From assembly GCF_007858535.1 (NCBI RefSeq), contig NZ_CP040174.1, forward strand, positions 2,232,001 to 2,296,000: a DNA stretch of 64,000 nt, read 5' to 3'. Made by a program: the position numbers and the translations under genes. Positions 53,797 through 63,104 of the stretch are shown here, piece after piece. Under the pieces are notes generated by a model, which was given only the letters and a program-made list of their open reading frames with translations, ran no database searches and had not been told where the DNA came from. Position 1 is the first letter of the stretch, and the number at the start of each line of letters is the position of its first letter. Source of the stretch: Arthrobacter sp. UKPF54-2 (GTDB lineage Bacteria; Actinomycetota; Actinomycetes; Actinomycetales; Micrococcaceae).

Positions 53797-54658
53797 GCCT
53801 GGCCTGCCCCTTCAGGCCGGTCAGCAGGACACCGGCGACCACCATGAGCCCGCCGACTACCTGGACGAGGGACAACGGCGTGCCCAGGGCCACCGTGATG
53901 ATGGCCGTGAACACCACCATCAGGTTCAGGTAGTTTCCCGCGGTGCCCGGCGGGGTGGTCTTCAGCGCCAGGTTCCACAAGAGGTAAGCGCCCAGCGACG
54001 GGAAGACGGCGATGTAGGCCAGCGACCAGCCTTCGGCCGGGGTCTCCGGGAAGCGCACGTTCAGGGCGAGGGCGCACGGGGCCAAGGTCACGGTAGCGAT
54101 CGCCACCTGCGCGGCGGTGGCGGCAATGGCGGGAATGTCCAGCCGGCGGGCGATGATCGTATAGCTGGCCCAGACCACGACGGCGCCGGTCATCATCAGT
54201 TCGCCGGTATTGATCGAGAGGCTGAACACCCGCTGCAGTTCCCCGCGGGTCAGGACCAGCAGCACCCCCAGCAGCCCCAGGCCAATACCGAGCCAGCCGA
54301 GCCGCGTGGTCTTCTCGCCGAGCAGGAAGATCGCCATCACCACAATCAGGGCCGGGTTGGCGGCCGTGATCAGGGAGGCGTTCATGGCGGAGGTGTAGCC
54401 CAGCGCGCCGTAGAGCAGCAGGGTGTAGCCGCTCATCCCGAGCACGCTCAGCAGCAGCAGCACCGGCCAGCGGCGCAGCACCGCGCGCCAGTCCGGCTTT
54501 TCGACGAAGTGGGCCAGGGCCAGCAGCGGCAGCGCAGCCAGGGTCCAGCGCCAGAAGGTCAGGTCCAGCGGGGTCATCGAGGCGACCGCGGCCTGGCCGA
54601 CGACGAAGTTTCCGGACCAGAACAGGGTGGCCAGGACGAGGTACAGGGACGCCTTCAC
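53738..54658 (-). CDS. EamA/DMT family transporter
   Basis: 306 residues with ten hydrophobic segments arranged as two EamA repeats (first YLVLATLFWSGNFVVGQAAV, second TGAVVVWASYTIIARRLDI). Drug/metabolite transporter superfamily; likely an exporter of metabolites, substrate unknown. The C-terminal ~20 residues (LSGRSTGLPRRHPVP) are encoded within the 3' end of the SufR-like gene, an unusual 59-bp convergent overlap. Confidence 0.88.
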   Translation of the reverse strand: MKASLYLVLATLFWSGNFVVGQAAVASMTPLDLTFWRWTLAALPLLALAHFVEKPDWRAVLRRWPVLLLLSVLGMSGYTLLLYGALGYTSAMNASLITAANPALIVVMAIFLLGEKTTRLGWLGIGLGLLGVLLVLTRGELQRVFSLSINTGELMMTGAVVVWASYTIIARRLDIPAIAATAAQVAIATVTLAPCALALNVRFPETPAEGWSLAYIAVFPSLGAYLLWNLALKTTPPGTAGNYLNLMVVFTAIITVALGTPLSLVQVVGGLMVVAGVLLTGLKGQARLSPALSGRSTGLPRRHPVP

Positions 54659-54698
54659 CGCTCGAATCTACACCAGCACGCGACGGTAGAATTGGCCT

Positions 54699-55922
54699 GT
54701 GCCCGTTTACCTAGACCACGCCGCCACCACGCCGCTCGCCGCCGAGGCGCTCGCCGCGCTGACGCGTGAGCTGTCCCGCACCGGCAACCCCTCCTCGCTC
54801 CACGGTTCCGGCCGCCGCGCGCGCCGTGCCGTCGAGGATGCCCGCGAGGCGCTGGCCGCCGCGGCCGGGGCGCACCCTTCGGAGGTCATCTTCACCTCCG
54901 GCGGCACGGAAGCCGACAACCTCGCCGTCAAGGGCCTCTACTGGGCCCGCCGCGCCGAGGACCCCCGCCGGACCCGTATCCTGTGCTCCACCATCGAACA
55001 CCACGCGGTGCTGGATACGGTTGAATGGCTGGAACGGCATGAGGGCGCCGACGTGTGCTGGCTGCCGGTCGACGCCGAGGGCGTGCTGGATCTGGCCGCG
55101 CTCGAGGCCGAACTGGCAGACGACCCGGCCTCGATCGCCCTGGTCACCGTGATGTGGGCCAACAACGAGGTGGGCAGCATCCAGCCCGTCGCCGACGTTG
55201 TGCGCCTGGCGCACGCCGCCGGCGTGCCGGTGCACTCCGACGCCGTTCAGGCCTTCGGCTCGGTGCCGGTGGATTTCCGCGGGACCGCCCTGGACGCCAT
55301 GTCCGTCTCCGGGCACAAGATCGGCGGCCCGGTGGGCGTCGGCGCCCTGCTCCTGGGCCGCGCCGTCAAGCTGACGCCGGTCCAGCACGGCGGGGGACAG
55401 GAGCGAGACGTGCGCTCCGGAACGCTGGACACCGCCTCAATCGCGGCCTTCGCGGCGGCGGCGAAGGCCGTCACCGGCAACCTGGAGGGGGAGTCCGCGC
55501 GGATCGCCGGGCTGCGGGACCGCCTGATCGGGGGCGTCCGCTCCGCCGTGCCGGAAGCCGTGCTGCGCGGCGCACCCGGGCCCGGCCGGCTGCCGGGCAA
55601 CGCGCACTTCACCTTCCCCGGCTGCGAGGGCGACTCACTGCTGTTCCTGCTCGACCTTGCCGGCGTGGAGTCCTCCACCGGTTCCGCCTGCACCGCCGGC
55701 GTGCCCCGGCCCTCGCATGTGCTCCTCGCGATGGGACTGGACGAGGACACCGCCCGCGGCGCCCAGCGCTTCACCCTGGGCCACACGTCCACGGACGCCG
55801 ACGTCGACGCCCTGCTGGCCGCCCTGCCGGGGGCGTATGCCCGCGCCCGCCAGGCCGGCATGGCCGGGCACGAATCCAGCATCCAGACCGCCGGAACGCT
55901 CGCCCGCCACGCCGCCGGCTAG
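54699..55922 (+). CDS. Cysteine desulfurase (NifS/IscS family)
   Basis: PLP enzyme releasing sulfur from cysteine as an enzyme persulfide. 407 residues from GTG 54699: [17 protein letters not shown] start, [31 protein letters not shown] with the PLP lysine, [13 protein letters not shown], and the active-site cysteine in [17 protein letters not shown]. The nearby mnmA suggests it supplies sulfur for tRNA 2-thiouridine, as IscS-type enzymes do; no iscU or suf gene is present. The stop overlaps the convergent FAD oxidoreductase by 4 bases. Confidence 0.93.
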   Translation: MPVYLDHAATTPLAAEALAALTRELSRTGNPSSLHGSGRRARRAVEDAREALAAAAGAHPSEVIFTSGGTEADNLAVKGLYWARRAEDPRRTRILCSTIEHHAVLDTVEWLERHEGADVCWLPVDAEGVLDLAALEAELADDPASIALVTVMWANNEVGSIQPVADVVRLAHAAGVPVHSDAVQAFGSVPVDFRGTALDAMSVSGHKIGGPVGVGALLLGRAVKLTPVQHGGGQERDVRSGTLDTASIAAFAAAAKAVTGNLEGESARIAGLRDRLIGGVRSAVPEAVLRGAPGPGRLPGNAHFTFPGCEGDSLLFLLDLAGVESSTGSACTAGVPRPSHVLLAMGLDEDTARGAQRFTLGHTSTDADVDALLAALPGAYARARQAGMAGHESSIQTAGTLARHAAG

Positions 55923-57163
55923 GGCTCCGGCAGCAGCTGCTCCAGCGTAACGTCCGGATCCGCCAGGGCCGCCGGGTTCACCGGGGACTGAGCGGCGATC
56001 AGCGCCTTGATGGCCTTCTGCGGCTTGGCGGAGCGGGGCCAGTTGACGTTCATCCCGGCCACCACGCGGCCGCCGCGCTGCCAGAACGCCAGGAACTCCC
56101 CGGCCTCCAGCGAGCCCCGGATCACGGGCGGCCCCTCGATGAGCGTCGGGAAACCGGAATACTCCATGCTGACGTCGTACTGGTCCGTGTAGAAGTACGG
56201 GATGGTGTCCAGCACGGCGTCCCGGCCGAGCATCGCCCGTCCGGCGACCTTGCCGCCGTTAAGCGCGTTGGACCAGTGCTCGCTGCGGTGGTGCCGGCCG
56301 GTGAAGGGGTGCAGGGCGTTGGCGACGTCGCCGGCGGCAAAGACCCCTGGGGCGGAGGTCCGCAGCGACGCGTCGGTGAGGATCCCGTTGTCCAGCTCGA
56401 TGCCGGCCGCCGCGGCGAGCGAGGTTTCGGGCACGACGCCGACGGCCACGACGACGAGGTCGGCGGCCAGGACGTCGCCGTCGTCGGTGCGGACGCCGGT
56501 GACCCGCCCGGCGTCGCCCGCGATCCCTGCGGCCGACGACGGCAGCCGGAACCGCACGCCGCGGGACTCATGGAGCGAGCGGAAAAAGCTTCCCAGTTCG
56601 GGGCCGATCGCCGCCGCGAGCGGCACCTGCTCCAGCCCCAGCAGTGTGACGGTGTTGCCGTAGGACGTGGCGGCCGCGGCCAGTTCCATCCCGATCCAGC
56701 CCGAGCCGACCAGGACCACGTTCCGGCCGCCGCCGGCCAGGGCATCCCGGAGCCGGCGGCTGTCCTCGACCGTCCGGAACGTCATCACCCCGTCGAGGTC
56801 GCTGCCGGGCAGCGGAATGGGGCGGGGACGTGCGCCCGTGGCCAGCAGGAGCGCGGAATAGCGCAGCCGGGTGCCGTCGGCGAGATCCACCATGCGGGCA
56901 CCCGGATCCAGCGCGGCGGCAGGCACGCCGAGGCGCAGCTCGACGTCGTTCTCCGTGTACCAGCCGGCCGGCACCACCGGGAGGGCGTCCTCGCCCTCCT
57001 TGCCGAGGAGGTATTCCTTGGACAGCGGGGGCCGCAGGTAGGGGGCCTGCGGCTCCTCGGCGAGCAGGGTCAGCGGACCCTTGTAGCCTTCCGCCCGCAG
57101 CGTCTTGGCGGCGGTGGCCCCGGCCAGCCCGCCGCCCACGATCACGATGTTGTCCTCAGTCAT
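55919..57163 (-). CDS. FAD-dependent pyridine nucleotide-disulfide oxidoreductase (ferredoxin reductase type)
   Basis: 414 residues from ATG 57163 (a TTG at 57202 would add 13). FAD-binding [17 protein letters not shown] at the N-terminus, [17 protein letters not shown], the NAD(P)H-binding [16 protein letters not shown], the second FAD contact [10 protein letters not shown], and a C-terminal reductase domain ([19 protein letters not shown]). This is the layout of rubredoxin/ferredoxin reductases of oxygenase systems; no ferredoxin or P450 is nearby. Divergent from mnmA across ~210 bp. Confidence 0.9.
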   Translation of the reverse strand: MTEDNIVIVGGGLAGATAAKTLRAEGYKGPLTLLAEEPQAPYLRPPLSKEYLLGKEGEDALPVVPAGWYTENDVELRLGVPAAALDPGARMVDLADGTRLRYSALLLATGARPRPIPLPGSDLDGVMTFRTVEDSRRLRDALAGGGRNVVLVGSGWIGMELAAAATSYGNTVTLLGLEQVPLAAAIGPELGSFFRSLHESRGVRFRLPSSAAGIAGDAGRVTGVRTDDGDVLAADLVVVAVGVVPETSLAAAAGIELDNGILTDASLRTSAPGVFAAGDVANALHPFTGRHHRSEHWSNALNGGKVAGRAMLGRDAVLDTIPYFYTDQYDVSMEYSGFPTLIEGPPVIRGSLEAGEFLAFWQRGGRVVAGMNVNWPRSAKPQKAIKALIAAQSPVNPAALADPDVTLEQLLPEP

Positions 57164-57374
57164 CTCAGTGGGTCCCGTCTGCGCTGGTATTGGGATCTGC
57201 AAGAGCAGGCCGCTCTAAAACCGCATATCTTGACGCTAGAAGCAGGACGCGGGGACGTCAAGGCTTTTTGGGGCAGGAATCGGCGTGGCGATAGAATGGG
57301 CAGGCGGACCATGTGTTAGCTCCAGCGCCTTGGGGCCACCGCCCGCAAACCCCCGATCCCCACAGAAAGCCAGC

Positions 57375-58499
57375 ATGCGAGTTCTTGCAGCCATGAGCGG
57401 CGGCGTCGATTCCGCCGTCGCCGCAGCCCGTGCCGTCGAGGCCGGCCACGACGTCGTCGGGGTCCACCTCGCCCTCTCCCGCATGCCCGGGACGCTGCGC
57501 ACCGGCAGCCGTGGCTGCTGCACCATCGAGGACTCCCGCGACGCCTGGCGGGCCTGCGACGTGCTCGGCATCCCGTACTACGTCTGGGACTTCTCCGAGC
57601 GGTTCAAGGAGGATGTCGTCCAGGACTTCATCGACGAGTACGCCGCCGGCCGCACCCCCAACCCGTGCATGCGCTGCAACGAGCGGATCAAGTTCGCTGC
57701 CCTGCTGGAGAAGGCGATCGCGCTGGGGTTTGACGCGGTCTGCACGGGCCACTACGCCAAGGTGATCACCGACGCCGACGGCAACCCGGAACTGCACCGC
57801 GCCGCGGACTGGGCGAAGGACCAAAGCTACGTGCTGGGCGTGCTGACCCACGAGCAGCTCCGGCACTCGATGTTCCCGCTCGCCGACACCCCGTCCAAGG
57901 CGGAGGTCCGTGCCGAGGCGGAGCGGCGCGGCCTGTCGGTCGCGAACAAGCCCGACAGCCACGACATCTGCTTCATCCCCGACGGCGACACCGCCGGCTG
58001 GCTGGCCGAGAAGATCGAGATGACCACCGGCGACATCGTGGACGAATCCGGCGCCAAGATCGGTGAGCACCCCGGCGCCAACGCCTTCACCGTCGGCCAG
58101 CGCCGCGGCCTGAAGCTGGGCACCCCGGCCGCCGACGGCAAGCCGCGCTTTGTGCTGGAGATCCGGCCCAAGGAAAACAAGGTGGTGGTGGGTCCCGAGG
58201 CCCTGCTGGCCATCGACGAAATCCGGGGCATCAAGGTCTCCTGGGCCGGGCTGCCGATCGCCGAGATCGCCACCGGCGCGGAGTTCGACTGCCACGCCCA
58301 GGTCCGCGCCCACGGCGACCCCGTCCCGGCAACCGCCCGGATGGAGCACGCCGCGGGTTCGGGCGACCTGGTGGTCACGCTGGCGGAGCCGCTGCGCGGC
58401 GTCGCCCCGGGCCAGACCGTGGTGCTGTACCAGGGCAGCCGGGTCCTGGGCCAGGCGACCATCGACGCCGCCCGGTCGAGGCAGCGCGCGGCCCTGTAG
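57375..58499 (+). CDS. mnmA: tRNA-specific 2-thiouridylase MnmA
   Basis: Adenylates and thiolates U34 of Lys, Glu and Gln tRNAs. 374 residues from ATG 57375; the longer frame to 57285 lacks homology. P-loop [13 protein letters not shown], the catalytic cysteine in [14 protein letters not shown], the second catalytic cysteine in [18 protein letters not shown] and the DQSYVLGVL motif are all present. The sulfur source is probably the cysteine desulfurase at 54699. Its 3' side runs directly into the hairpin repeat array. Confidence 0.96.
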   Translation: MRVLAAMSGGVDSAVAAARAVEAGHDVVGVHLALSRMPGTLRTGSRGCCTIEDSRDAWRACDVLGIPYYVWDFSERFKEDVVQDFIDEYAAGRTPNPCMRCNERIKFAALLEKAIALGFDAVCTGHYAKVITDADGNPELHRAADWAKDQSYVLGVLTHEQLRHSMFPLADTPSKAEVRAEAERRGLSVANKPDSHDICFIPDGDTAGWLAEKIEMTTGDIVDESGAKIGEHPGANAFTVGQRRGLKLGTPAADGKPRFVLEIRPKENKVVVGPEALLAIDEIRGIKVSWAGLPIAEIATGAEFDCHAQVRAHGDPVPATARMEHAAGSGDLVVTLAEPLRGVAPGQTVVLYQGSRVLGQATIDAARSRQRAAL

Positions 58500-58533
58500 C
58501 GCCCTTCCCGGTTTTCGACGCCCCGCGCCGGAG

Positions 58534-58572
58534 GGACATGCCCGTTTTTCGGCCCGGGCGAAGGGCATGTCC
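58534..58572. repeat. Hairpin module A1 of the array
   Basis: Perfect 10-bp inverted repeat GGACATGCCC / GGGCATGTCC around a 19-base loop that itself contains CGGCCCGGGCG. Module A3 (58857-58895) has the same perfect arms; A2 (58695-58733) has one arm changed to GGACATGTCC. Confidence 0.9.
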
Positions 58573-58593
58573 GCCGGCGGGTGCCTGGCGGAG

Positions 58594-58672
58594 GGACATG
58601 CCCATTCTTCGCGGCCACGAGTGGGCATATGGGGATTATGTCCATTCCTAGGTCCGCGCGAAGAGTATGTCC
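58594..58672. repeat. Compound module B1 of the array
   Basis: 79 bp, the same length as B2 and B3. It contains two hairpin-like halves sharing a centre GGGCATATGGGGATTATGTCC (21 bases apart from the leading T), flanked by CATTCTTCGCGGCC on the left and, in B2/B3, ATTCTTCGGCCCGGGC on the right. B1 is the most diverged copy (CCTAGGTCCGCGCG, right arm AGTATGTCC). Confidence 0.85.
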
Positions 58673-58995
58673 GCTTGCCGGAATCTCCTCGGAGGGACAT
58701 GTCCATTCTTCGGCCGGGGTAAAGGGCATGTCCGCTGCGGGTGCGTGGGGCGGAAGGGCATGTCCATTCTTCGCGGCAACGAGTGGGCATATGGGGATTA
58801 TGTCCATTCTTCGGCCCGGGCAAAGGGCATGTCCGCCTGCCGGAATCTCCTCGGAGGGACATGCCCATTTTTCGGCCCGGGCGAAGGGCATGTCCGCCCG
58901 CGGTGCCAGGGCCCAAGGGCATGTCCATTCTTCGCGGCCAGGAGTGGGCATATGGGGATTATGTCCATTCTTCGGCCCGGGCAAAGGGCATGTCC

Positions 58996-59216
58996 GTCGA
59001 AGATCCCCGCCGCAGAGAGTGCCGAAGATCCGGCCCATATCCTGCAGAAAACGCTGAGTTCCTTCGGATCGTGTAAATTTTGTGTCTCAACTCACAAGAT
59101 TTGACGATGCACCCCACGGTCTTCTGGTTGAATCTAGGAATCAGGACAGTGAGCTGCCCCACGAGTCAAGCTACCTCGGGCAGCGGACTAGTACTCATCG
59201 AACAGAAAGTTCACAG
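58996..59216 (+). other. Leader region of the peptide transporter operon
   Basis: 221 bp without a gene between the repeat array and the binding-protein start. It is more AT-rich than the surroundings around 59071-59105 and has a 5-bp inverted repeat TTGTG/CACAA (59080-59097). The operon promoter must be here or in the array; no confident -35/-10 pair was found. Confidence 0.4.
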
Positions 59217-60851
59217 ATGGCAATGAACAAAAAAGCCCTGCAGAGCGCCATCGCGCTCGCCGGGGTTTCCGCCTTTGCATTGACGGCCTGCACCGGCCCT
59301 TCCGGGGGCGGAACGTCCTCCGGCAGCGCCGCAGGCGGAGGCACCATTACGTACGGCACCACTGACAAGGTGGTCACCCTTGATCCAGCCGGCTCCTACG
59401 ACGCCGGCTCCTTTATGGTGATGAACCAGATCTACCCGTTCCTGATGAACTCGAAGCCCGGAACGGCCGATTCCAGCCCGGACATCGCCGAGTCCGCTTC
59501 CTTCACGAGCCCGACCGAGTACACCGTCAAGCTCAAGTCCGGCCTGAAGTTCGCCAATGGCCACGCCCTGACGTCCTCCGACGTGAAGTTCTCGATCGAC
59601 CGCGTCGTGAAGATCAACGACGACAACGGCCCCGCCTCCCTGCTGGGCAACCTCGCCTCGGTGGAAGTCAAAGACGACTCCACCGTGGTGTTCAAGCTCA
59701 AGGAAGGCAACGACCAGGTCTTCCCGGGCGTCCTCGCCGCCAACGCCGGCCCGATCGTCGACGAAGAGGTCTTCCCGGCCGACAAGCTGATGAGCGACGA
59801 CGAGATCGTCAAGGGCAAGCCCTTCGCCGGCCAGTACACGATCGAGAGCTACAAGAAGAACGAGCTCATCAGCCTCAAGGCCAACCCGGACTACAAGGGC
59901 ATGCTCGGCAAGCCCGCGAACGACAGCGCCACGATCAAGTACTACGCGGACTCCAACAACCTCAAGCTCGATGTCCAGCAGGGCAACATCGACGTCGCCG
60001 GCCGCAGCCTGACCGCGACCGACGCCGCCGACCTCGAGAAGGACTCCAAGGTCAAGGTCCACAAGGGCCCCGGTGGCGAACTGCGCTACATCGTCTTCAA
60101 CTTCGACACCATGCCGTTCGGTGCCAAGACCCCCGAGGCCGACCCGGCCAAGGCCCTGGCCGTCCGCCAGGCGATGGCCAGCGTCGTCGACCGCGATGCG
60201 ATCGCCAGCCAGGTCTACAAGGGCACCTACCTGCCGGCGTACTCCGTGGTCCCCGACGGCTTCGTCGGCGCCATCAAGCCGCTCAAGGACATGTACGGCG
60301 ACGGCAACGGCAAGCCCAGCCTCGACAAGGCCAAGAAGGCCTTCAGCGACGCCGGCGTCACCGCCCCGGTCACCCTGAAGCTGCAGTACAACCCGGACCA
60401 CTACGGCAAGTCCTCCGGCGACGAGTACGCCATGATCAAGGAGCAGCTGGAGAAGTCGGGCCTGTTCAAGGTCGACCTGCAGTCCACCGAGTGGGTCACC
60501 TACAACAAGGACCGCACCAAGGACGTCTACCCGGTCTACCAGCTCGGCTGGTTCCCGGACTACTCCGACGCCGACAACTACCTGACCCCGTTCTTCATCC
60601 CGGGCAACTTCCTCAAGAACCACTACGAGAACGCCTCCGTGACGGACCTGATTAAGAAGCAGCTCACCACCGTTGACAAGAGCGCACGCGAAAAGGTGCT
60701 CGGTGACGCCCAGACGGCCGTCGCCAAGGACCTCTCCACGCTGCCGCTGCTGCAGGGCGCCCAGCTGATGGTCGCCGGCAAGGATGTCCAGGGGGTCGAC
60801 AAGACCCTCGACGCTTCCTTCAAGACCCGTCTTGGAGTAATTTCCAAGTAG
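59217..60851 (+). CDS. Peptide ABC transporter substrate-binding lipoprotein (SBP family 5)
   Basis: 544 residues from ATG 59217 (ATG 59223 also possible), AGAAAG upstream. Lipobox FALTAC with Cys25. The SBP_bac_5 domain shows TLDPAGSYDAGSFMVMNQIYPFL near the N-terminus, YTVKLKSGLKFANGHALTSSDVKFSIDR, and VRQAMASVVDRDAI. It captures dipeptides, oligopeptides or related ligands for the permeases at 60983 and 62076. Codon use is strongly biased, consistent with high expression. A hairpin separates it from the permease genes. Confidence 0.94.
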   Translation: MAMNKKALQSAIALAGVSAFALTACTGPSGGGTSSGSAAGGGTITYGTTDKVVTLDPAGSYDAGSFMVMNQIYPFLMNSKPGTADSSPDIAESASFTSPTEYTVKLKSGLKFANGHALTSSDVKFSIDRVVKINDDNGPASLLGNLASVEVKDDSTVVFKLKEGNDQVFPGVLAANAGPIVDEEVFPADKLMSDDEIVKGKPFAGQYTIESYKKNELISLKANPDYKGMLGKPANDSATIKYYADSNNLKLDVQQGNIDVAGRSLTATDAADLEKDSKVKVHKGPGGELRYIVFNFDTMPFGAKTPEADPAKALAVRQAMASVVDRDAIASQVYKGTYLPAYSVVPDGFVGAIKPLKDMYGDGNGKPSLDKAKKAFSDAGVTAPVTLKLQYNPDHYGKSSGDEYAMIKEQLEKSGLFKVDLQSTEWVTYNKDRTKDVYPVYQLGWFPDYSDADNYLTPFFIPGNFLKNHYENASVTDLIKKQLTTVDKSAREKVLGDAQTAVAKDLSTLPLLQGAQLMVAGKDVQGVDKTLDASFKTRLGVISK

Positions 60852-60880
60852 GTCCATTCCCCATCCGGTCCTGACCAGTC

Positions 60881-60918
60881 AAGAGGCGGGGCGCCTGCGC
60901 GGCGTCCCGCCTCTTGTG
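60881..60918 (+). terminator. Intra-operon hairpin (attenuator) after the binding-protein gene
   Basis: 15-bp stem with one G-T pair (60881-60895 with 60901-60915), loop TGCGC, followed by GTG. Such hairpins often allow a high ratio of binding protein to permease by partial termination or RNA stabilisation. Confidence 0.7.
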
Positions 60919-60982
60919 CTGAGGGCAGGACAACCGATTCCGGAAGCCCACGAGGCCGACGGAAACACAAATTTAGGTACCA

Positions 60983-62074
60983 ATGACAACACTTATTGAG
61001 GCGCCGCCTTCCGACGCCGACGGCCTATTGCCGACAAAGAAAAAGTCGTCCGGTGGGGGACTGGGCCAGTACATCCTGATCAGGTTCCTACTGATCTTCC
61101 CGACCATTTTTATCCTGGTCACACTCGTGTTCTTCCTGATGCGGATCACGGGCGACCCGATCACGGCCGCCCTCGGCGGCCGGCTCCCGCCCGAGCAGCT
61201 GGCTGACCGTATCCACGCTGCCGGCTACGACAGGCCCATCTTCGTGCAGTACTTCGAATACCTCGGCCAGCTCATCACCGGAAACTTCGGGACCACGCTC
61301 TCGGACAACCGGCAGGTGTCCGAGATGCTGACCACCTACGGGTCGGCGACCCTCGAGCTGTCCATCAACGCCCTGCTTGTGGCCCTTCTCGTGGGCATCC
61401 CGCTGGGCATGATTGCCGCGCACCGCCGCGACAAGGCGCCCGACGCCGTGCTGCGCATCTTCGCCATCCTCTGCTACGCCACGCCGGTGTTCTTCGCCGG
61501 CATGCTGCTCAAGCTGACCTTCTCGGTCTGGCTCGGCTGGCTTCCGGTGGCCGGGCGGGCCAAGACCTCGACGGAACTGGCCCTCACCGCGCTGCAGGCA
61601 CCCACCGGCGTCTACTGGCTCGACGCGCTCCGCAGCGGCAACATGGCCGCGCTGGGCGATGTCACGGCGCACGCCGTGTTGCCCGCCCTCGCCCTGGGCC
61701 TGCTGACCGCCGGCATCTTCCTGCGCCTGGTCCGCACCAACGTGATCGGCACCCTCGGCAAGGACTACGTGGAGGCCGGACGCTCACGCGGCGTCAGCGA
61801 ATTCCGCCTGGTCACCAAGCACGCCTACAAGCCGGCCCTGATCCCCATCATCACCGTGATGGGCCTGCAGATTGCGGTGATGCTCGGCGGTGCCGTCCTG
61901 ACCGAGACCACCTTTGAATGGAAAGGCCTGGGCTTCCAGCTCGCCACCTACCTGACGGCCCGCGACTTCGTGGCCGTGCAGGGCATCGTGGTGCTGCTCG
62001 CCGTGATCGTGGCCGTGACCAACTTCATCGTGGACATCGTCGCCGCGCTGATCGACCCCCGCGTGAGGTACTGA
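60983..62074 (+). CDS. Peptide ABC transporter permease (DppB type)
   Basis: 363 residues with six main membrane segments (first ILIRFLLIFPTIFILVTLVFFL). The BPD_transp_1 EAA loop reads YVEAGRSRGVSEFRLVTKHAYKPALIP (key EAGRSRGVSE). The DppB-specific N-terminal periplasmic block is GDPITAALGGRLPPEQL. The N-terminus is about 25 residues longer than usual. The stop is separated from the next ATG by one base. Confidence 0.94.
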   Translation: MTTLIEAPPSDADGLLPTKKKSSGGGLGQYILIRFLLIFPTIFILVTLVFFLMRITGDPITAALGGRLPPEQLADRIHAAGYDRPIFVQYFEYLGQLITGNFGTTLSDNRQVSEMLTTYGSATLELSINALLVALLVGIPLGMIAAHRRDKAPDAVLRIFAILCYATPVFFAGMLLKLTFSVWLGWLPVAGRAKTSTELALTALQAPTGVYWLDALRSGNMAALGDVTAHAVLPALALGLLTAGIFLRLVRTNVIGTLGKDYVEAGRSRGVSEFRLVTKHAYKPALIPIITVMGLQIAVMLGGAVLTETTFEWKGLGFQLATYLTARDFVAVQGIVVLLAVIVAVTNFIVDIVAALIDPRVRY

Positions 62075-62075
62075 C

Positions 62076-63104
62076 ATGAGCATCGAACCCACCATTGCCG
62101 CAGAAAACCGCCGGGACCCCTGGTTCCGGCGGCTGCCGGTCGTTTCCCACTTCAACAAGAGCGTCGGCCTGCAACGGGGGATGCTCGTCGCCGGGCTCAT
62201 CCTGACCGCGCTGTTCCTGCTGACCGCGATCTTCGCTCCGCTGATCGCGCCATACGGCTTCTCGCAGATCTCCGACGCCGAGGGCAGCTTCCCCGCGCAG
62301 CAGGCCCCCGGCGGCCGGCACCTGCTCGGCACCACCGTCGGCGGCTACGACGTGTTCTCCAGGGTCGTCTGGGGCGCCCAAACCGCCGTGATGGTGATCG
62401 TGGTCGCCGTGATCATGTCCATCTTCATCGGCGTGATCCTCGGCCTGGTCAGCGGCTACATCGGCGGCTGGCTGGACCGGATCCTCGTCGTGATCGCCGA
62501 CGCCGTCTACGCCTTCCCGTCCCTGCTGGTGGCCATCGTCATGGCGATCGTGATCAGCGGCGGGCGTTCCAACCTCTGGGGCGGCATCCTGGCTGCGGCG
62601 ATCTCCATCACCGTGGTCTTCATCCCGCAGTACTTCCGCGTCATCCGCGCCGAAACCATCCGGCTCAAGGCCGAGCCCTTCGTCGAATCCGCCAAGGTGG
62701 TGGGCGCCTCCAACATCCGGATCATGACCCGCCACATCTACAAGAACGCCACCCGCACGCTGCCGTTGATCTTCACGCTGAACGCCTCCGAAGCCATCCT
62801 CACCCTCGCGGGCCTGGGCTTCCTCGGGTTCGGCATCGAACCGACGTCGGCCGCCGAATGGGGCTTCGACCTCAACAAGGCACTGGCGGACACCACCTCC
62901 GGCATCTGGTGGACCGGTGTCTTCCCGGGCCTGGCCATTGTCCTCACCGTGGTGGGGCTGACCCTGGTCGGCGAAAGCATCAACGACCTCAACGACCCGC
63001 GCCTGCGCGGACGCAAGAAGGCTGCCTCTGGCAAAGCCGGACCCGACGCCGCTGGCTCCGCCGGCGCGCAGGCAGCGCTCTCAGACGAAGTGAGAAGTTC
63101 ATGA
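62076..63104 (+). CDS. Peptide ABC transporter permease (DppC type)
   Basis: 342 residues, with an N-terminal OppC_N segment (GMLVAGLILTALFLLTAIFAPLI) and the typical APGGRHLLGTTVGGYDVFSRVVWG block. The EAA loop is FVESAKVVGASNIRIMTRHI. Forms the membrane channel with the DppB-type protein. The tail is Ala/Gly-rich. The stop overlaps the ATG of the ATPase gene (ATGA). Confidence 0.94.
   Translation: MSIEPTIAAENRRDPWFRRLPVVSHFNKSVGLQRGMLVAGLILTALFLLTAIFAPLIAPYGFSQISDAEGSFPAQQAPGGRHLLGTTVGGYDVFSRVVWGAQTAVMVIVVAVIMSIFIGVILGLVSGYIGGWLDRILVVIADAVYAFPSLLVAIVMAIVISGGRSNLWGGILAAAISITVVFIPQYFRVIRAETIRLKAEPFVESAKVVGASNIRIMTRHIYKNATRTLPLIFTLNASEAILTLAGLGFLGFGIEPTSAAEWGFDLNKALADTTSGIWWTGVFPGLAIVLTVVGLTLVGESINDLNDPRLRGRKKAASGKAGPDAAGSAGAQAALSDEVRSS

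Larger units (their letters stand above)
58534..58995. repeat. Tandem array of compound palindromes (3 x ~161 bp)
   Basis: Six hairpin modules alternate A-B-A-B-A-B. A modules (58534-58572, 58695-58733, 58857-58895) are 39 bp: GGACATGCCC and GGGCATGTCC arms around a GC-rich loop with TTCGGCCCGGGC. B modules (58594-58672, 58756-58834, 58917-58995) are each 79 bp: the same outer arms with an inserted TGGGCATATGGGGATTATGTCC-type centre. Starts repeat every 161-162 bp, and the A-to-B step is 60-61 bp. Spacers between B and the next A are conserved (CTGCCGGAATCTCCTCGGAG-like). The array lies between mnmA and the peptide transporter. Frames open in it are by-products of the repeat; I see no gene. 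Confidence 0.9.

Noticed and set aside
57258..58928. Long open frame (~556 codons) on the - strand through mnmA and the repeat array
   Set aside because: It is antisense to a clear mnmA gene and its remaining part is translated palindromic repeat; high GC gives long spurious frames.
58534..58995. CRISPR array
   Set aside because: Spacers between modules are themselves conserved, module lengths alternate 39/79 bp, and no cas genes are present.
59080..59097. TTGTG/CACAA inverted repeat upstream of the peptide-binding protein as an operator
   Set aside because: Arms are only 5 bp and no promoter elements could be placed around it.
58581..59104. Several 110-158 codon open frames on the + strand with repeated KGMS/HVHSS-type motifs
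   Set aside because: The repeated peptide motifs follow directly from the tandem hairpin DNA; no start-site signals or homology to any protein.
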